From contig DIVK01000056.1 in the NCBI GenBank assembly GCA_002422455.1, forward strand, positions 10,255 through 47,296: 37,042 bases of DNA, given 5' to 3'. The stretch comes from Rhodoferax sp. UBA6134. GTDB lineage: Bacteria; Pseudomonadota; Gammaproteobacteria; Burkholderiales; Burkholderiaceae_C. Shown piece by piece: positions 7,354-16,239 of the stretch (positions are counted from its first letter, which is position 1; each line of letters starts with the position of its first letter). The notes below the pieces were generated by a model. That model was given only the letters and a program-made list of their open reading frames with translations. It was not told the origin of the DNA and did no database searches. A program made the position numbers and the translations under genes.

Positions 7354-8310
7354 ATGAAACCGTTTGCTTTTGTCTTTCCTGGTCAGGGTTCGCAATCCGT
7401 GGGCATGCTGGACGCATGGGGTGACCATGCCGTGGTGCGCGAAACGCTGCAGGAAGCTTCGGCCGCCCTGGGCGAAGATGTTGCCGAACTCATCAGACAG
7501 GGGCCCAGGGAGGCGCTGGCGCTGACGACGAATACCCAGCCCGTGATGCTGGTGGCGGCGGTGGCAGCGTACCGCGTCTGGATGGCGGAGACCGGCGTGG
7601 CACCGTCGGCCGTGGCCGGCCACTCGCTGGGTGAATACTCGGCATTGGTGGCCGCTGGCGTGCTGACGCTGGCCCAGGCCGCGCCGCTGGTGCGTTTTCG
7701 GGCCCAGGCCATGCAGGAGGCGGTGCCGGTGGGCGTCGGTGCCATGGCCGCCATTCTGGGTATGGATGCTGCCAGAGTCATGGCGGGCTGCGTCGAGGCG
7801 ACGGCGACATTCGGGCCAGATTCGGTGGAGGTGGTGGAAGCCGTCAATTTCAACGACCCGGCCCAGACCGTCATTGCCGGCAGCAAGGCGGCGGTCGAAA
7901 AGGCCTGCGAAATGCTGAAGGCCAATGGCGCCAAGCGCGCCTTGCCGTTGCCGGTGTCGGCGCCTTTTCATTCGAGTCTGATGCAACCGGCAGCCGAAAG
8001 ACTGCGCGAGAAACTGGAGTCGGTCGAGTTTTTGCCCCCCCGGATTGTGTTGATCAACAACGTTGACGTTGTGGTGGAAGTGGAGGCTGAGCGGATGCGT
8101 GACGCGTTGTACCGCCAGGCCTTCAGGCCGGTGCGTTGGGTGGAGTGTGTGCAGGCAATCAAGGCGCGCGGTATGACTACGATAGTCGAATGCGGTCCAG
8201 GCAAGGTTCTGGCTGGCATGGTCAAGCGCATTGACCCGGAATTGAACGGCATGGCGCTGCTGGATCCGGCGAGCCTGGCGGACGTAAAAAACGCTCTTTT
8301 GGGGTCTTGA
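7354..8310 (+). CDS. fabD: Malonyl-CoA:ACP transacylase
   Basis: FabD loads malonyl groups onto the acyl carrier protein. The 318-residue protein begins FAFVFPGQGSQSVGM. It carries the nucleophile Ser91 in AGHSLGEYSALVAAG, Arg116 in RFRAQAMQEA (carboxylate binding) and His206 in SAPFHSSLM. The ATG at 7354 was chosen because it starts directly before the conserved PGQGSQ segment; an in-frame GTG at 7318 would add 12 residues with no family support. No strong ribosome binding site is visible. The stop codon is 2 bases before the fabG ATG. Confidence 0.96.
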   Translation: MKPFAFVFPGQGSQSVGMLDAWGDHAVVRETLQEASAALGEDVAELIRQGPREALALTTNTQPVMLVAAVAAYRVWMAETGVAPSAVAGHSLGEYSALVAAGVLTLAQAAPLVRFRAQAMQEAVPVGVGAMAAILGMDAARVMAGCVEATATFGPDSVEVVEAVNFNDPAQTVIAGSKAAVEKACEMLKANGAKRALPLPVSAPFHSSLMQPAAERLREKLESVEFLPPRIVLINNVDVVVEVEAERMRDALYRQAFRPVRWVECVQAIKARGMTTIVECGPGKVLAGMVKRIDPELNGMALLDPASLADVKNALLGS

Positions 8311-8312
8311 GC

Positions 8313-9062
8313 ATGAGTGAAGTTAAATTTGAAGGACAGGTCGCCCTGGTGACGGGGGCCTCGCGCGGCATTGGCGCGGCCATTGCCCTGGCGCTGGCAA
8401 CGCGGGGGTTGAAGGTCATCGGGACGGCCACGACCGACGGCGGGGCGGCAAAAATCAGTCAAACCCTAGAGGTCTTCCCTGGTTGCAGCGGCCGGACTCT
8501 GGATGTCAATGATGAGCAGGCGGCCGAAGCCTTGATTGACGCGATTGTCAAAGAGCATGGCGGACTGCATGTGCTGGTGAACAACGCCGGCATCACGCGC
8601 GACAACCTGGCCATGCGCATGAAAAACGATGAGTGGGATGCCGTGCTGGACACCAATCTCAAGGCCGTGTTTTGCATGAGCCGCGCTGTCATGCGTACCA
8701 TGATGAAGCAGCGTTATGGCCGCATCATCAGCATCACGTCCGTGGTGGGCGCCTCGGGCAACCCCGGTCAGGCCAACTACGCTGCGGCCAAGGCCGGTGT
8801 GGCGGGCATGACCCGTGCGCTGGCGCGCGAGCTTGGCTCGCGTCATATCACGGTCAACTGCGTGGCGCCAGGTTTTATTGAAACCGACATGACCGCCAGC
8901 CTGCCGCAGGATCAGCACAAGGCATTGTTGAGTCAGATTCCGCTGGGGCGCTTGGGCCAGCCGTCGGACATTGCCCACGCGGTGGCCTACCTGGCCTCGC
9001 CCCAGGCAGCCTACGTGACGGGGCAGGAATTGCACGTCAATGGCGGCATGCACATGGCCTAG
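8313..9062 (+). CDS. fabG: 3-oxoacyl-ACP reductase
   Basis: This NADPH-dependent short-chain dehydrogenase of 249 residues reduces 3-oxoacyl-ACP in each elongation cycle. The cofactor-binding motif TGASRGIG is at about 14-21 and NNAG at 90-93. The catalytic Ser143, Tyr156 and Lys160 lie in ITSVVGASG and NYAAAKAG. The ATG at 8313 follows the fabD stop by 2 bases; an in-frame TTG at 8307 is less likely. Its place between fabD and acpP separates it from the many other short-chain dehydrogenases. Confidence 0.96.
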   Translation: MSEVKFEGQVALVTGASRGIGAAIALALATRGLKVIGTATTDGGAAKISQTLEVFPGCSGRTLDVNDEQAAEALIDAIVKEHGGLHVLVNNAGITRDNLAMRMKNDEWDAVLDTNLKAVFCMSRAVMRTMMKQRYGRIISITSVVGASGNPGQANYAAAKAGVAGMTRALARELGSRHITVNCVAPGFIETDMTASLPQDQHKALLSQIPLGRLGQPSDIAHAVAYLASPQAAYVTGQELHVNGGMHMA

Positions 9063-9069
9063 CCGGGTT

Positions 9070-9110
9070 GCGGGCAGAACGGGTTGCCATCTGCCTGCGG
9101 TCTGCCCCGC
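9070..9110 (+). promoter_or_regulatory. Stem-loop between fabG and acpP
   Basis: GCGGGCAGA (9070-9078) can pair with TCTGCCCCGC (9101-9110) with a single bulge. No T run follows, so this is not a classic intrinsic terminator. It may stabilise the 3' end of the upstream message or mark an RNA-processing site upstream of the abundant acpP transcript. Confidence 0.3.
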
Positions 9111-9186
9111 CAAATTGCAGTTTCGACAAAAAACGGCCGATTCATCCGTTCGGCAGCCAGATTGGGGAATTGCCCCGAAGCACGGC

Positions 9187-9192
9187 TAAAAT
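9187..9192 (+). promoter_or_regulatory. Candidate -10 element for acpP
   Basis: TAAAAT lies 34 bases before the acpP ATG. A TTGGGG (9162-9167) is 19 bases upstream, which is long for a sigma-70 spacer. A separate acpP promoter would make sense because the carrier protein is needed in large excess over the enzymes. The sequence evidence is modest. Confidence 0.33.
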
Positions 9193-9225
9193 CACGGATT
9201 AATTTACAACCCTCAGAGTGAACCC

Positions 9226-9465
9226 ATGAGCGATATTGAAGCCCGCGTGAAAAAAATTATTGCCGAACAACTCGGTGTGGAAGAGTCACAAGTCACCAAC
9301 GAAAAAGCCTTTGTGGCCGATCTGGGTGCCGATTCGCTCGACACGGTGGAGTTGGTGATGGCGCTGGAGGATGAGTTTGGAATTGAAATTCCGGACGAAG
9401 ATGCCGAAAAAATAACGTCGGTGCAAAACGCAATCGACTACGCCAATACGCATAAAAAAGCGTAA
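9226..9465 (+). CDS. acpP: Acyl carrier protein
   Basis: This 79-residue acidic protein carries growing acyl chains on a 4'-phosphopantetheine arm. The attachment site is Ser37 in the motif LGADSLDTVELVMALE. Helix III residues EIPDEDAEKI are also conserved. It is activated by AcpS, encoded about 10 kb downstream at 19885. The gene is flanked by stem-loops at 9070 and 9570, so it may be expressed as its own short message as well as within the fab operon. Confidence 0.98.
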   Translation: MSDIEARVKKIIAEQLGVEESQVTNEKAFVADLGADSLDTVELVMALEDEFGIEIPDEDAEKITSVQNAIDYANTHKKA

Positions 9466-9569
9466 GGTCCGCGGTGGGCGCCGCAGCGTCCAGCGCGCTG
9501 GCCAGGGCTAACGGTGACGGGCTGCGCACGTAAAGGGTAGCCGGGGGCCGCCCGTAAACCCGGTTTCAT

Positions 9570-9590
9570 GCCGCTCAAAGCGGCTTTCTT
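9570..9590 (+). terminator. Short intrinsic terminator or attenuator between acpP and fabF
   Basis: GCCGCT (9570-9575), a three-base loop CAA and AGCGGC (9579-9584) form a perfect six-base stem followed by TTTCTTC. The T tract is interrupted, so partial termination is likely. This would favour acpP message over fabF. Confidence 0.45.
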
Positions 9591-9617
9591 CAGACGAACT
9601 ACTGACTGCAAATTTCT

Positions 9618-10865
<1,248 letters not shown>

Positions 10866-10920
10866 TATTTTTCCTGACCACTGATTCCGACTTGATCATT
10901 CCAGCCTGTTTGGTTTCAAC

Positions 10921-11361
10921 ATGCACAGCGCCCCAGCGGTCAGGTATCCGGTGGGGCGTTCGCGTTTTCAGGCCTGGCTGATAGGTTTGACGGCCTCGGG
11001 GGGCGCGGTGACTGGTTTGTTGTGGTACGCGACGGCAAGTGCGGCCGACTGGCGCCCCTGGCTGTTGTTCATGACCCTGTTGGGCAGCTGTGTGGCTGCG
11101 GGCCGAGCCTGGCATCGGACCTTGCCGGGCAGTCTGCACTGGGACGGGCAAACCTGGTGCTGGCATACCGCTGATGCGGCGACCTGCGGGGTATTGACCG
11201 CTCATCTTGATTTCCAGTTTTGTCTGGTGTTGAGTCTGCGCCCCGATACCGGTGTCCGGCTCTGGCTTTGGCCCGAGCGCACGGCTGAGGTGACACGCTG
11301 GAACGCTTTGCGTCGGGCGGTGTTTTCTCGTGGCGGCACGGGCCAGACACAGGGGGCTTGA
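10921..11361 (+). CDS. YgfX-like small inner-membrane protein (tentative)
   Basis: This is a 146-residue protein. Two hydrophobic helices lie at about residues 17-42 and 44-64. A soluble C-terminal part rich in Trp follows (LHWDGQTWCWH, RLWLWPERT, then RWNALRRAVFSR). This layout resembles YgfX/CptA proteins: two membrane helices, a WDG motif, then a closing W-x2-LR-x-A-V-SR motif. The family call is tentative and a lineage-specific hypothetical protein is the alternative. In related genomes I recall a similar small gene between fabF and the rpoE-degQ block. The start has little Shine-Dalgarno support. A possible degQ promoter overlaps its stop codon. Confidence 0.55.
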   Translation: MHSAPAVRYPVGRSRFQAWLIGLTASGGAVTGLLWYATASAADWRPWLLFMTLLGSCVAAGRAWHRTLPGSLHWDGQTWCWHTADAATCGVLTAHLDFQFCLVLSLRPDTGVRLWLWPERTAEVTRWNALRRAVFSRGGTGQTQGA

Positions 11362-11387
11362 GTGGACCAAGTAAAGTCCCATATATT
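11358..11387 (+). promoter_or_regulatory. Candidate sigma-70 promoter for the degQ/mucD-type protease
   Basis: TTGAGT (11358-11363), an 18-base spacer and TATATT (11382-11387) match the consensus at 4/6 and 5/6 positions. The -35 overlaps the stop codon of the preceding gene, and the start codon is about 84 bases downstream. I searched the same gap for a sigma-E style GGAACTT / GTCTAA pair. I found only an isolated GGTCTGA at 11407-11413, without a matching -35. Confidence 0.42.
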
Positions 11388-11470
11388 CGCGAGATATTGC
11401 GCGGACGGTCTGAAGCGTGGCGAAGCTTTGTCCGCAGTGAGTTGCTCATTTGTTTTGCAAAGAAAGGTCG

Positions 11471-12943
11471 ATGATGATCCGCATTGATTGGAAGAAGTTA
11501 AATGCATGCGTTCTGACCGGGGCTTTGGCCGTGACGGTTTCGGTTGCGCTGCTGCCTCTTACGCCGGCAGCGGCCCAGGTGCGGACCTTGCCGGATTTCA
11601 CGGACCTGGTGGAGCAGGTGGGGCCGTCGGTGGTGAATATCCGCACACTTGAAAAAGTGGCTCCGCGCAATGCTCCAGCCGCTCCCGGTGAGGATGAGAT
11701 GCTGGAGTTCTTCCGGCGCTTCGGCCTGCCAATGCCCAACGTTCCGCGCCAGGCGCCGCGCCAGAATCGTCCTCAGCCACCGGAGGAGGAGGAGCAGCCG
11801 CGCGGTGTCGGTTCCGGCTTTATTTTTTCGGCCAATGGCCTCATCATGACCAACGCCCATGTCGTCGATGGCGCTGACGAGGTGATTGTGACGCTGACCG
11901 ACAAGCGCGAGTTCAAGGCCAAAATTATCGGCGCGGACAAGCGCAGCGACGTGGCGGTGGTCAAAATCGAAGCCAGCGGTCTGCCGGCGGTGAAGATTGG
12001 CGACGTGGGCCGGCTTAAAGTGGGCGAATGGGTCATAGCCATCGGCTCGCCGTTTGGCCTGGACAATACCGTGACGGCCGGCATTGTGAGTGCCAAGCAG
12101 CGGGACACCGGCGACTATCTGCCTTTTATCCAGACCGACGTGGCCATCAATCCCGGCAATTCGGGCGGTCCCCTGATCAATATGCGAGGCGAAGTGGTGG
12201 GTATCAACAGCCAGATTTATTCGCGCTCGGGTGGCTCCATGGGCATCTCGTTTGCCATTCCGGTGGACGAAGCGGTCCGGGTGAGCGAGCAGTTGCGTGT
12301 GTCTGGCCGGGTGTCGCGTGGGCGCATTGGCGTGCAGATTGACCAGGTTACCAAAGAGGTGGCGGAGTCCATTGGACTCGGTAAAGCCCAGGGTGCCCTG
12401 GTGCGCAGCGTTGAGGCCGGTTCGCCGGCAGAGAAGGCGGGCGTTGAGGCTGGTGACATCATCGTCAAGTTTGAAGGCAGAGTGGTTGAAAAGTCCAGTG
12501 ATTTGCCGCGCATGGTGGGCGGCACCAAGCCTGGTACCCGTAGCGCGCTGACCGTGTTTCGGCGTGGCGGCCATAAAGAATTGATGGTCACGATCGCCGA
12601 GATCGAGGCTGACAAGCCGGTCAGGAAAGCGGCGGACAAGGATGACAAGTCCAGGACCTCCGCTGCCGGGCAAGCGCTGGGTCTGGCGGTCAGCGAGTTG
12701 ACGGAGGCCCTGAAGAAAGAACTTAAGGTTCGGGGTGGGGTGAGGGTTGATGCCGTTGCCGACGCGGCGGCCCGGGCTGGGGTGCGCGAGGGTGACGTGA
12801 TTGTTGCGATCGCCAATGTCCAGGTGGGCAATGTCAGGGAGTTCGAGCTGGCGTTGGCCAAACTGGATAAAAACAAGCCGGTCAGCATCTTGTTTCGGCG
12901 TGGTGAATGGGCGCAATATGCCGTGATCCGGCCGGCACGCTAG
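11471..12943 (+). CDS. degQ: Periplasmic serine endoprotease of the DegP/DegQ/MucD family
   Basis: This 490-residue HtrA protease degrades or refolds damaged envelope proteins in the periplasm. A signal peptide covers about residues 1-35, with cleavage likely near PAAAQV. The catalytic triad is His130 (TNAHVVDG), Asp160 (KRSDVAVVK) and Ser231 (NPGNSGGPL). Two PDZ domains follow, at about 280-375 and 395-485. A Pro/Glu-rich linker at about 92-110 (QAPRQNRPQPPEEEEQ) sits before the protease core, as in MucD-type proteins. The ATG at 11471 follows a purine-rich AAAGAAAGG. In many relatives the gene is preceded by rpoE-rseA-rseB; none of these is present here. Confidence 0.93.
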   Translation: MMIRIDWKKLNACVLTGALAVTVSVALLPLTPAAAQVRTLPDFTDLVEQVGPSVVNIRTLEKVAPRNAPAAPGEDEMLEFFRRFGLPMPNVPRQAPRQNRPQPPEEEEQPRGVGSGFIFSANGLIMTNAHVVDGADEVIVTLTDKREFKAKIIGADKRSDVAVVKIEASGLPAVKIGDVGRLKVGEWVIAIGSPFGLDNTVTAGIVSAKQRDTGDYLPFIQTDVAINPGNSGGPLINMRGEVVGINSQIYSRSGGSMGISFAIPVDEAVRVSEQLRVSGRVSRGRIGVQIDQVTKEVAESIGLGKAQGALVRSVEAGSPAEKAGVEAGDIIVKFEGRVVEKSSDLPRMVGGTKPGTRSALTVFRRGGHKELMVTIAEIEADKPVRKAADKDDKSRTSAAGQALGLAVSELTEALKKELKVRGGVRVDAVADAAARAGVREGDVIVAIANVQVGNVREFELALAKLDKNKPVSILFRRGEWAQYAVIRPAR

Positions 12944-13198
12944 GGCAGGGCAAGACCCCGATCCGAACTCGGGTTTAGGGGGGGGGCGGGTGACTTGCCA
13001 CGGGGGTGTAAAAAATATTTTTTGCCGGTTTGTGGCGCTTGAATATGTTTGCGGCTGCTAACTTTTAATTCTGGCAATTACTGTTTTAGTTAGAATGCAC
13101 ACGGGGCGTTGCGAACTCCGGGTATATGAAGATGACCAAAGTCCACGATACGGAATAGATTGAGTGGGTCCACGGGTGCTCCACAGTTCGCTCACAAG

Positions 13199-13233
13199 TT
13201 ATCCAGTCGTTGATTTCTCAAAATTGTGAATAA
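13199..13233 (+). promoter_or_regulatory. Pair of DnaA-box-like nonamers
   Basis: TTATCCAGT (13199-13207, plus strand) resembles the DnaA box TTATNCACA in its first six bases. TGTGAATAA (13225-13233) reads TTATTCACA on the minus strand, a full match to that consensus. The two are 17 bases apart and in opposite orientation. One full match can occur by chance, so this is only a candidate DnaA-binding site. Confidence 0.25.
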
Positions 13234-13313
13234 GATGTGTGCAAGGTTCTTGTTGCTGAACTGCAACGACGCATGGTGATTGTTTTCTGGCTGTACGTTT
13301 CTGGCTTTTTGCC

Positions 13314-13319
13314 TACAAT
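13314..13319 (+). promoter_or_regulatory. Candidate -10 of a short transcription unit upstream of lepA
   Basis: TACAAT matches the sigma-70 -10 at 5/6 positions and is placed so that transcription would start at about 13326. That is some 65 bases before the terminator at 13360-13390. The -35 region is not convincing: the hexamer 17 bases upstream is CTGTAC. Confidence 0.35.
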
Positions 13320-13325
13320 GACCTC

Positions 13326-13390
13326 CCAACCTTCGCAGTTGCCAATGATTGTTGGTTCAGGGCGCGTCAGAACTCGACGCGCCCTTTTTT
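13326..13390 (+). ncRNA. Possible short RNA or lepA leader ending at an intrinsic terminator
   Basis: If the TACAAT at 13314 is a promoter, the product would be an RNA of about 65 bases. It would have a 5' pairing CCAAC (13326-13330) with GTTGG (13351-13355) and then the perfect terminator hairpin. It could be an independent small RNA, or the terminated form of a lepA leader. No known RNA family is recognised. Confidence 0.33.
13360..13390 (+). terminator. Strong intrinsic terminator 43 bases upstream of the lepA start
   Basis: GGGCGCGTC (13360-13368), a seven-base loop and GACGCGCCC (13376-13384) form a perfect nine-base GC-rich stem. Six T (13385-13390) follow directly. It is the clearest terminator in the window. 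It lies in the lepA orientation with only 43 bases before the lepA ATG. Confidence 0.85.
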
Positions 13391-13433
13391 CTTGGCCTTC
13401 CGTTTCAATTCAATCACTTAAGTGTTCTCGTTG

Positions 13434-15245
13434 ATGAATCACATCAGAAATTTTTCGATCATTGCGCACATTGATCACGGTAAATCAACACTGGCAGACC
13501 GTCTGATTCAGCGCTGTGGCGGTTTGCAGGAGCGCGAGATGGAGGCGCAGGTGCTGGACTCGATGGACATCGAAAAGGAACGTGGGATAACCATCAAGGC
13601 GCAGACGGCAGCGCTTAAATACAAAGCACTCGATGGCAAGGTTTACAACCTCAATTTGATCGACACGCCTGGCCACGTGGACTTCTCCTATGAGGTGAGC
13701 CGTTCACTCTCGGCCTGCGAAGGTGCCCTGCTGGTGGTGGATGCAAGCCAGGGCGTGGAGGCGCAAACGGTGGCCAATTGCTATACCGCGCTGGAGCTTG
13801 GTGTGGAAGTGGTGCCGGTGCTCAACAAAATGGACTTGCCCAACGCGGATCCTGATAATGCCCGGGCTGAGATTGAGGACGTGATCGGTATTGATGCTAC
13901 GGATGCCATTGCGTGTTCGGCCAAAACCGGCATGGGCATTGATGACATTCTTGAAGCCGTGGTCGCCAGAATTCCGGCCCCCAAGGGCGACCCCGCCGGG
14001 CCTTTGCGGGCCATGATCATCGACAGCTGGTTTGACAGTTATGTTGGCGTGGTGATGCTGGTGCGCGTGGTCGATGGCCGCCTGGCCAAGGGTGAGCGCA
14101 TCAAGATGATGGCCACGGGCACCACTTACAACGCTGACAACCTGGGTGTGTTTACGCCTCACAACGAACCGCGTGAGTCATTGGAAGCCGGTGAGGTGGG
14201 TTACATCATTGCCGGTATTCGTGAATTGCAGGCTGCCAAGGTGGGCGACACCATCACCCTGATCAAGCCCGGCACCGGCGGCGCAGCGCTCACAGCAACG
14301 GAGCCGCTGCCGGGCTTCAAGGAAATTCAGCCGCAGGTGTTTGCGGGGTTGTATCCAACCGAGGCCAACCAGTACGAGGGCCTGCGCGACAGCCTGGAGA
14401 AACTCAAGCTCAACGATGCCTCGCTGCACTATGAGCCGGAGGTGTCGCAGGCGCTGGGGTTTGGTTTTCGCTGCGGTTTTCTGGGCTTGCTGCACATGGA
14501 GATCGTGCAGGAGCGGCTGGAGCGCGAGTTTGACCAGGACCTGATCACTACCGCACCCAGCGTGGTGTACCAGGTGGTGCAGGCCGACGGTGAAGTCAAG
14601 ATGGTCGAGAACCCGTCCAAGATGCCGGACCAGGGCCGTCTGGACGAGATCCGTGAGCCCATCGTCACCGTGCATTTGTACATGCCGCAGGATTACGTGG
14701 GTGCCGTGATGACGCTGGCCAACCAGAAGCGTGGTGTGCAGATGAACATGGCGTACCACGGACGTCAGGTGATGCTCACCTACGAGATGCCGCTGGCTGA
14801 AATCGTTCTGGATTTTTTCGACAAGCTCAAGTCGGTGTCGCGTGGCTATGCTTCCATGGACTATGAGTTCAAGGAGTACCGCACGGCTGACGTGGTGAAG
14901 GTTGATATTCTGCTCAACGGCGACAAGGTGGATGCCCTGTCGATCATCGTGCACCGCTCGCAGTCGCAATACCGCGGCCGGGCGGTGGTTGCCAAGATGC
15001 GCGAGGTCATTTCCCGGCAGATGTACGACGTGGCGATTCAGGCCGCCATCGGGGCCAACATCATCGCGCGTGAGACAATCAAGGCCCTGCGCAAGAACGT
15101 GATCGCCAAGTGCTACGGCGGCGATATTTCACGCAAGCGCAAGCTCCTGGACAAGCAAAAAGAAGGCAAGAAACGCATGAAGCAGATTGGATCGGTTGAA
15201 GTGCCGCAGGAAGCATTTCTGGCTATTTTGCAGGTGGACGGCTGA
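13434..15245 (+). CDS. lepA: Elongation factor 4 (LepA), ribosome back-translocase GTPase
   Basis: EF4 is a ribosome-binding GTPase that acts on stalled or misassembled ribosomes. The 603-residue protein shows the G1 motif AHIDHGKST (11-19), G2 in KERGITIKAQT, G3 DTPGHVDF and G4 NKMD. It has the LepA-specific C-terminal domain ending near RKRKLLDKQKEGKKRMKQIG. The ATG at 13434 (MNHIRNFSIIAHIDHGKS) matches the usual family start; the frame also allows a GTG at 13422. No Shine-Dalgarno sequence is visible before either. Its stop codon overlaps the lepB start by 1 base. Confidence 0.97.
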   Translation: MNHIRNFSIIAHIDHGKSTLADRLIQRCGGLQEREMEAQVLDSMDIEKERGITIKAQTAALKYKALDGKVYNLNLIDTPGHVDFSYEVSRSLSACEGALLVVDASQGVEAQTVANCYTALELGVEVVPVLNKMDLPNADPDNARAEIEDVIGIDATDAIACSAKTGMGIDDILEAVVARIPAPKGDPAGPLRAMIIDSWFDSYVGVVMLVRVVDGRLAKGERIKMMATGTTYNADNLGVFTPHNEPRESLEAGEVGYIIAGIRELQAAKVGDTITLIKPGTGGAALTATEPLPGFKEIQPQVFAGLYPTEANQYEGLRDSLEKLKLNDASLHYEPEVSQALGFGFRCGFLGLLHMEIVQERLEREFDQDLITTAPSVVYQVVQADGEVKMVENPSKMPDQGRLDEIREPIVTVHLYMPQDYVGAVMTLANQKRGVQMNMAYHGRQVMLTYEMPLAEIVLDFFDKLKSVSRGYASMDYEFKEYRTADVVKVDILLNGDKVDALSIIVHRSQSQYRGRAVVAKMREVISRQMYDVAIQAAIGANIIARETIKALRKNVIAKCYGGDISRKRKLLDKQKEGKKRMKQIGSVEVPQEAFLAILQVDG

Positions 15246-16210
15246 TGCAGGTTTTAACTTCTTTCATTCTGGCCGCCTTCGTGGGCTACGCCGGTGCCTG
15301 GTACTTTGGCCTGTTGGAAGGCAACTTTGCGCTGCTGCTGTTTTTGGCAACCGTCGTGACCGGTGTTTACTGGTTGGCCGAGCGGTTTTACTTTTTGCCG
15401 AAACGACGGAAAGCGGCCGCGTTGCTGGAGGCCGAGGCCGTGCGGCGGCGCGAAGAGCTGGGCAGGATGGGTATCAGCCAGGTGGACGGGGACATCGTTG
15501 CGGCCCGTAACCGCATCCTGGCACAGCCTTGGTGGCTGGACTGGACCGCCGGTCTCTTTCCGGTGATTATTGCGGTGTTTCTCCTGCGCTCATTCCTGTT
15601 CGAGCCGTTCAAGATTCCTTCGGGCTCCATGATCCCGACTCTGCTGGTGGGCGACCTCATCCTGGTCAACAAGTTCCACTACGGTGTGCGTCTGCCGGTG
15701 ATCAACACCAAGATCACCGAGGGCGTGCCCCCGCAACGTGGCGACGTGATGGTGTTTCGCTACCCGCCCAGGCCCAGCCTGGATTACATCAAGCGTGTGG
15801 TAGGCATACCGGGTGACGAGGTGGCCTACCTCAACAAGCGCCTGACCATCAACGGCAAAGTGATCGAGACGGTGGCATTGCCGGAGTTTTTCGATGAAGA
15901 TGCGATGCGCTATTTCAAACAGTACGAAGAATCGCTGGGCCAGCACCGGCACCGGATGCTCAATGACGATAACCGTCCCGCATTTGTTCCGGGCGCGGAC
16001 GATTTTGTTTTCAAGCAAAACTGCCGTTACAGTGTCGAAGGCGTGGTGTGCAAAGTGCCGCCCGGTCACTATTTCATGATGGGCGATAACCGGGATAATT
16101 CGCTGGATTCGCGTTACTGGGGTTTTGTGCCGGACAAAAACATTGTGGGCAAGGCATTTTTTGTCTGGATGAATTTCAGCAGTTTGAAGCGGATCGGGTC
16201 GTTCAATTGA
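15245..16210 (+). CDS. lepB: Signal peptidase I
   Basis: LepB removes signal peptides from secreted proteins at the outer face of the inner membrane. The protein has 321 residues. Hydrophobic segments lie at about 3-20, 26-45 and 103-118, with the catalytic domain after the last. The Ser-Lys dyad is Ser128 in KIPSGSMIPTL and Lys183 in DYIKRVVGIPGDEV. The GDNRDNSLDSRYWGFV box is also present. The lepA-lepB arrangement with a one-base overlap is conserved in proteobacteria and indicates translational coupling. Confidence 0.96.
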   Translation: MQVLTSFILAAFVGYAGAWYFGLLEGNFALLLFLATVVTGVYWLAERFYFLPKRRKAAALLEAEAVRRREELGRMGISQVDGDIVAARNRILAQPWWLDWTAGLFPVIIAVFLLRSFLFEPFKIPSGSMIPTLLVGDLILVNKFHYGVRLPVINTKITEGVPPQRGDVMVFRYPPRPSLDYIKRVVGIPGDEVAYLNKRLTINGKVIETVALPEFFDEDAMRYFKQYEESLGQHRHRMLNDDNRPAFVPGADDFVFKQNCRYSVEGVVCKVPPGHYFMMGDNRDNSLDSRYWGFVPDKNIVGKAFFVWMNFSSLKRIGSFN

Positions 16211-16239
16211 AATTTCTTTTACCGGTAAGGGGAGAACGT

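Larger units (their letters stand above)
12944..13433 (+). other. 490-base intergenic region between degQ and lepA
   Basis: I see no convincing protein gene here. From left to right it holds a weak hairpin (CCCGA 12957-12961, TCGGG 12969-12973) followed by TTTA, which may end the degQ message, and a run of nine G (12978-12986). An AT palindrome of six A, TA and six T follows (13010-13023), then a possible -10 TAGAAT (13091-13096). Two DnaA-box-like nonamers lie at 13199-13207 and 13225-13233. A -10 TACAAT (13314-13319), a strong terminator (13360-13390) and a ten-base palindrome CACTTAAGTG (13415-13424) complete it. A 65-residue frame at 13237-13434 crosses the terminator and looks spurious. 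Confidence 0.6.

Noticed and set aside
9070..9110. Intrinsic terminator after fabG
   Set aside because: The stem is good but no T tract follows, so I list it only as a stem-loop.
12978..12986. Run of nine G as a phase-variation tract
   Set aside because: It is in a non-coding gap well away from any promoter I can support, and neither neighbouring gene is a surface antigen or modification gene.
12944..13433. Replication origin
   Set aside because: Only one full DnaA box and no flanking dnaA, dnaN, gyrB or rpmH genes. The gap is too poor in AT clusters to be oriC.
13237..13434. Possible 65-residue protein upstream of lepA
   Set aside because: The frame runs through a strong intrinsic terminator, has no ribosome binding site and its sequence resembles no protein family.
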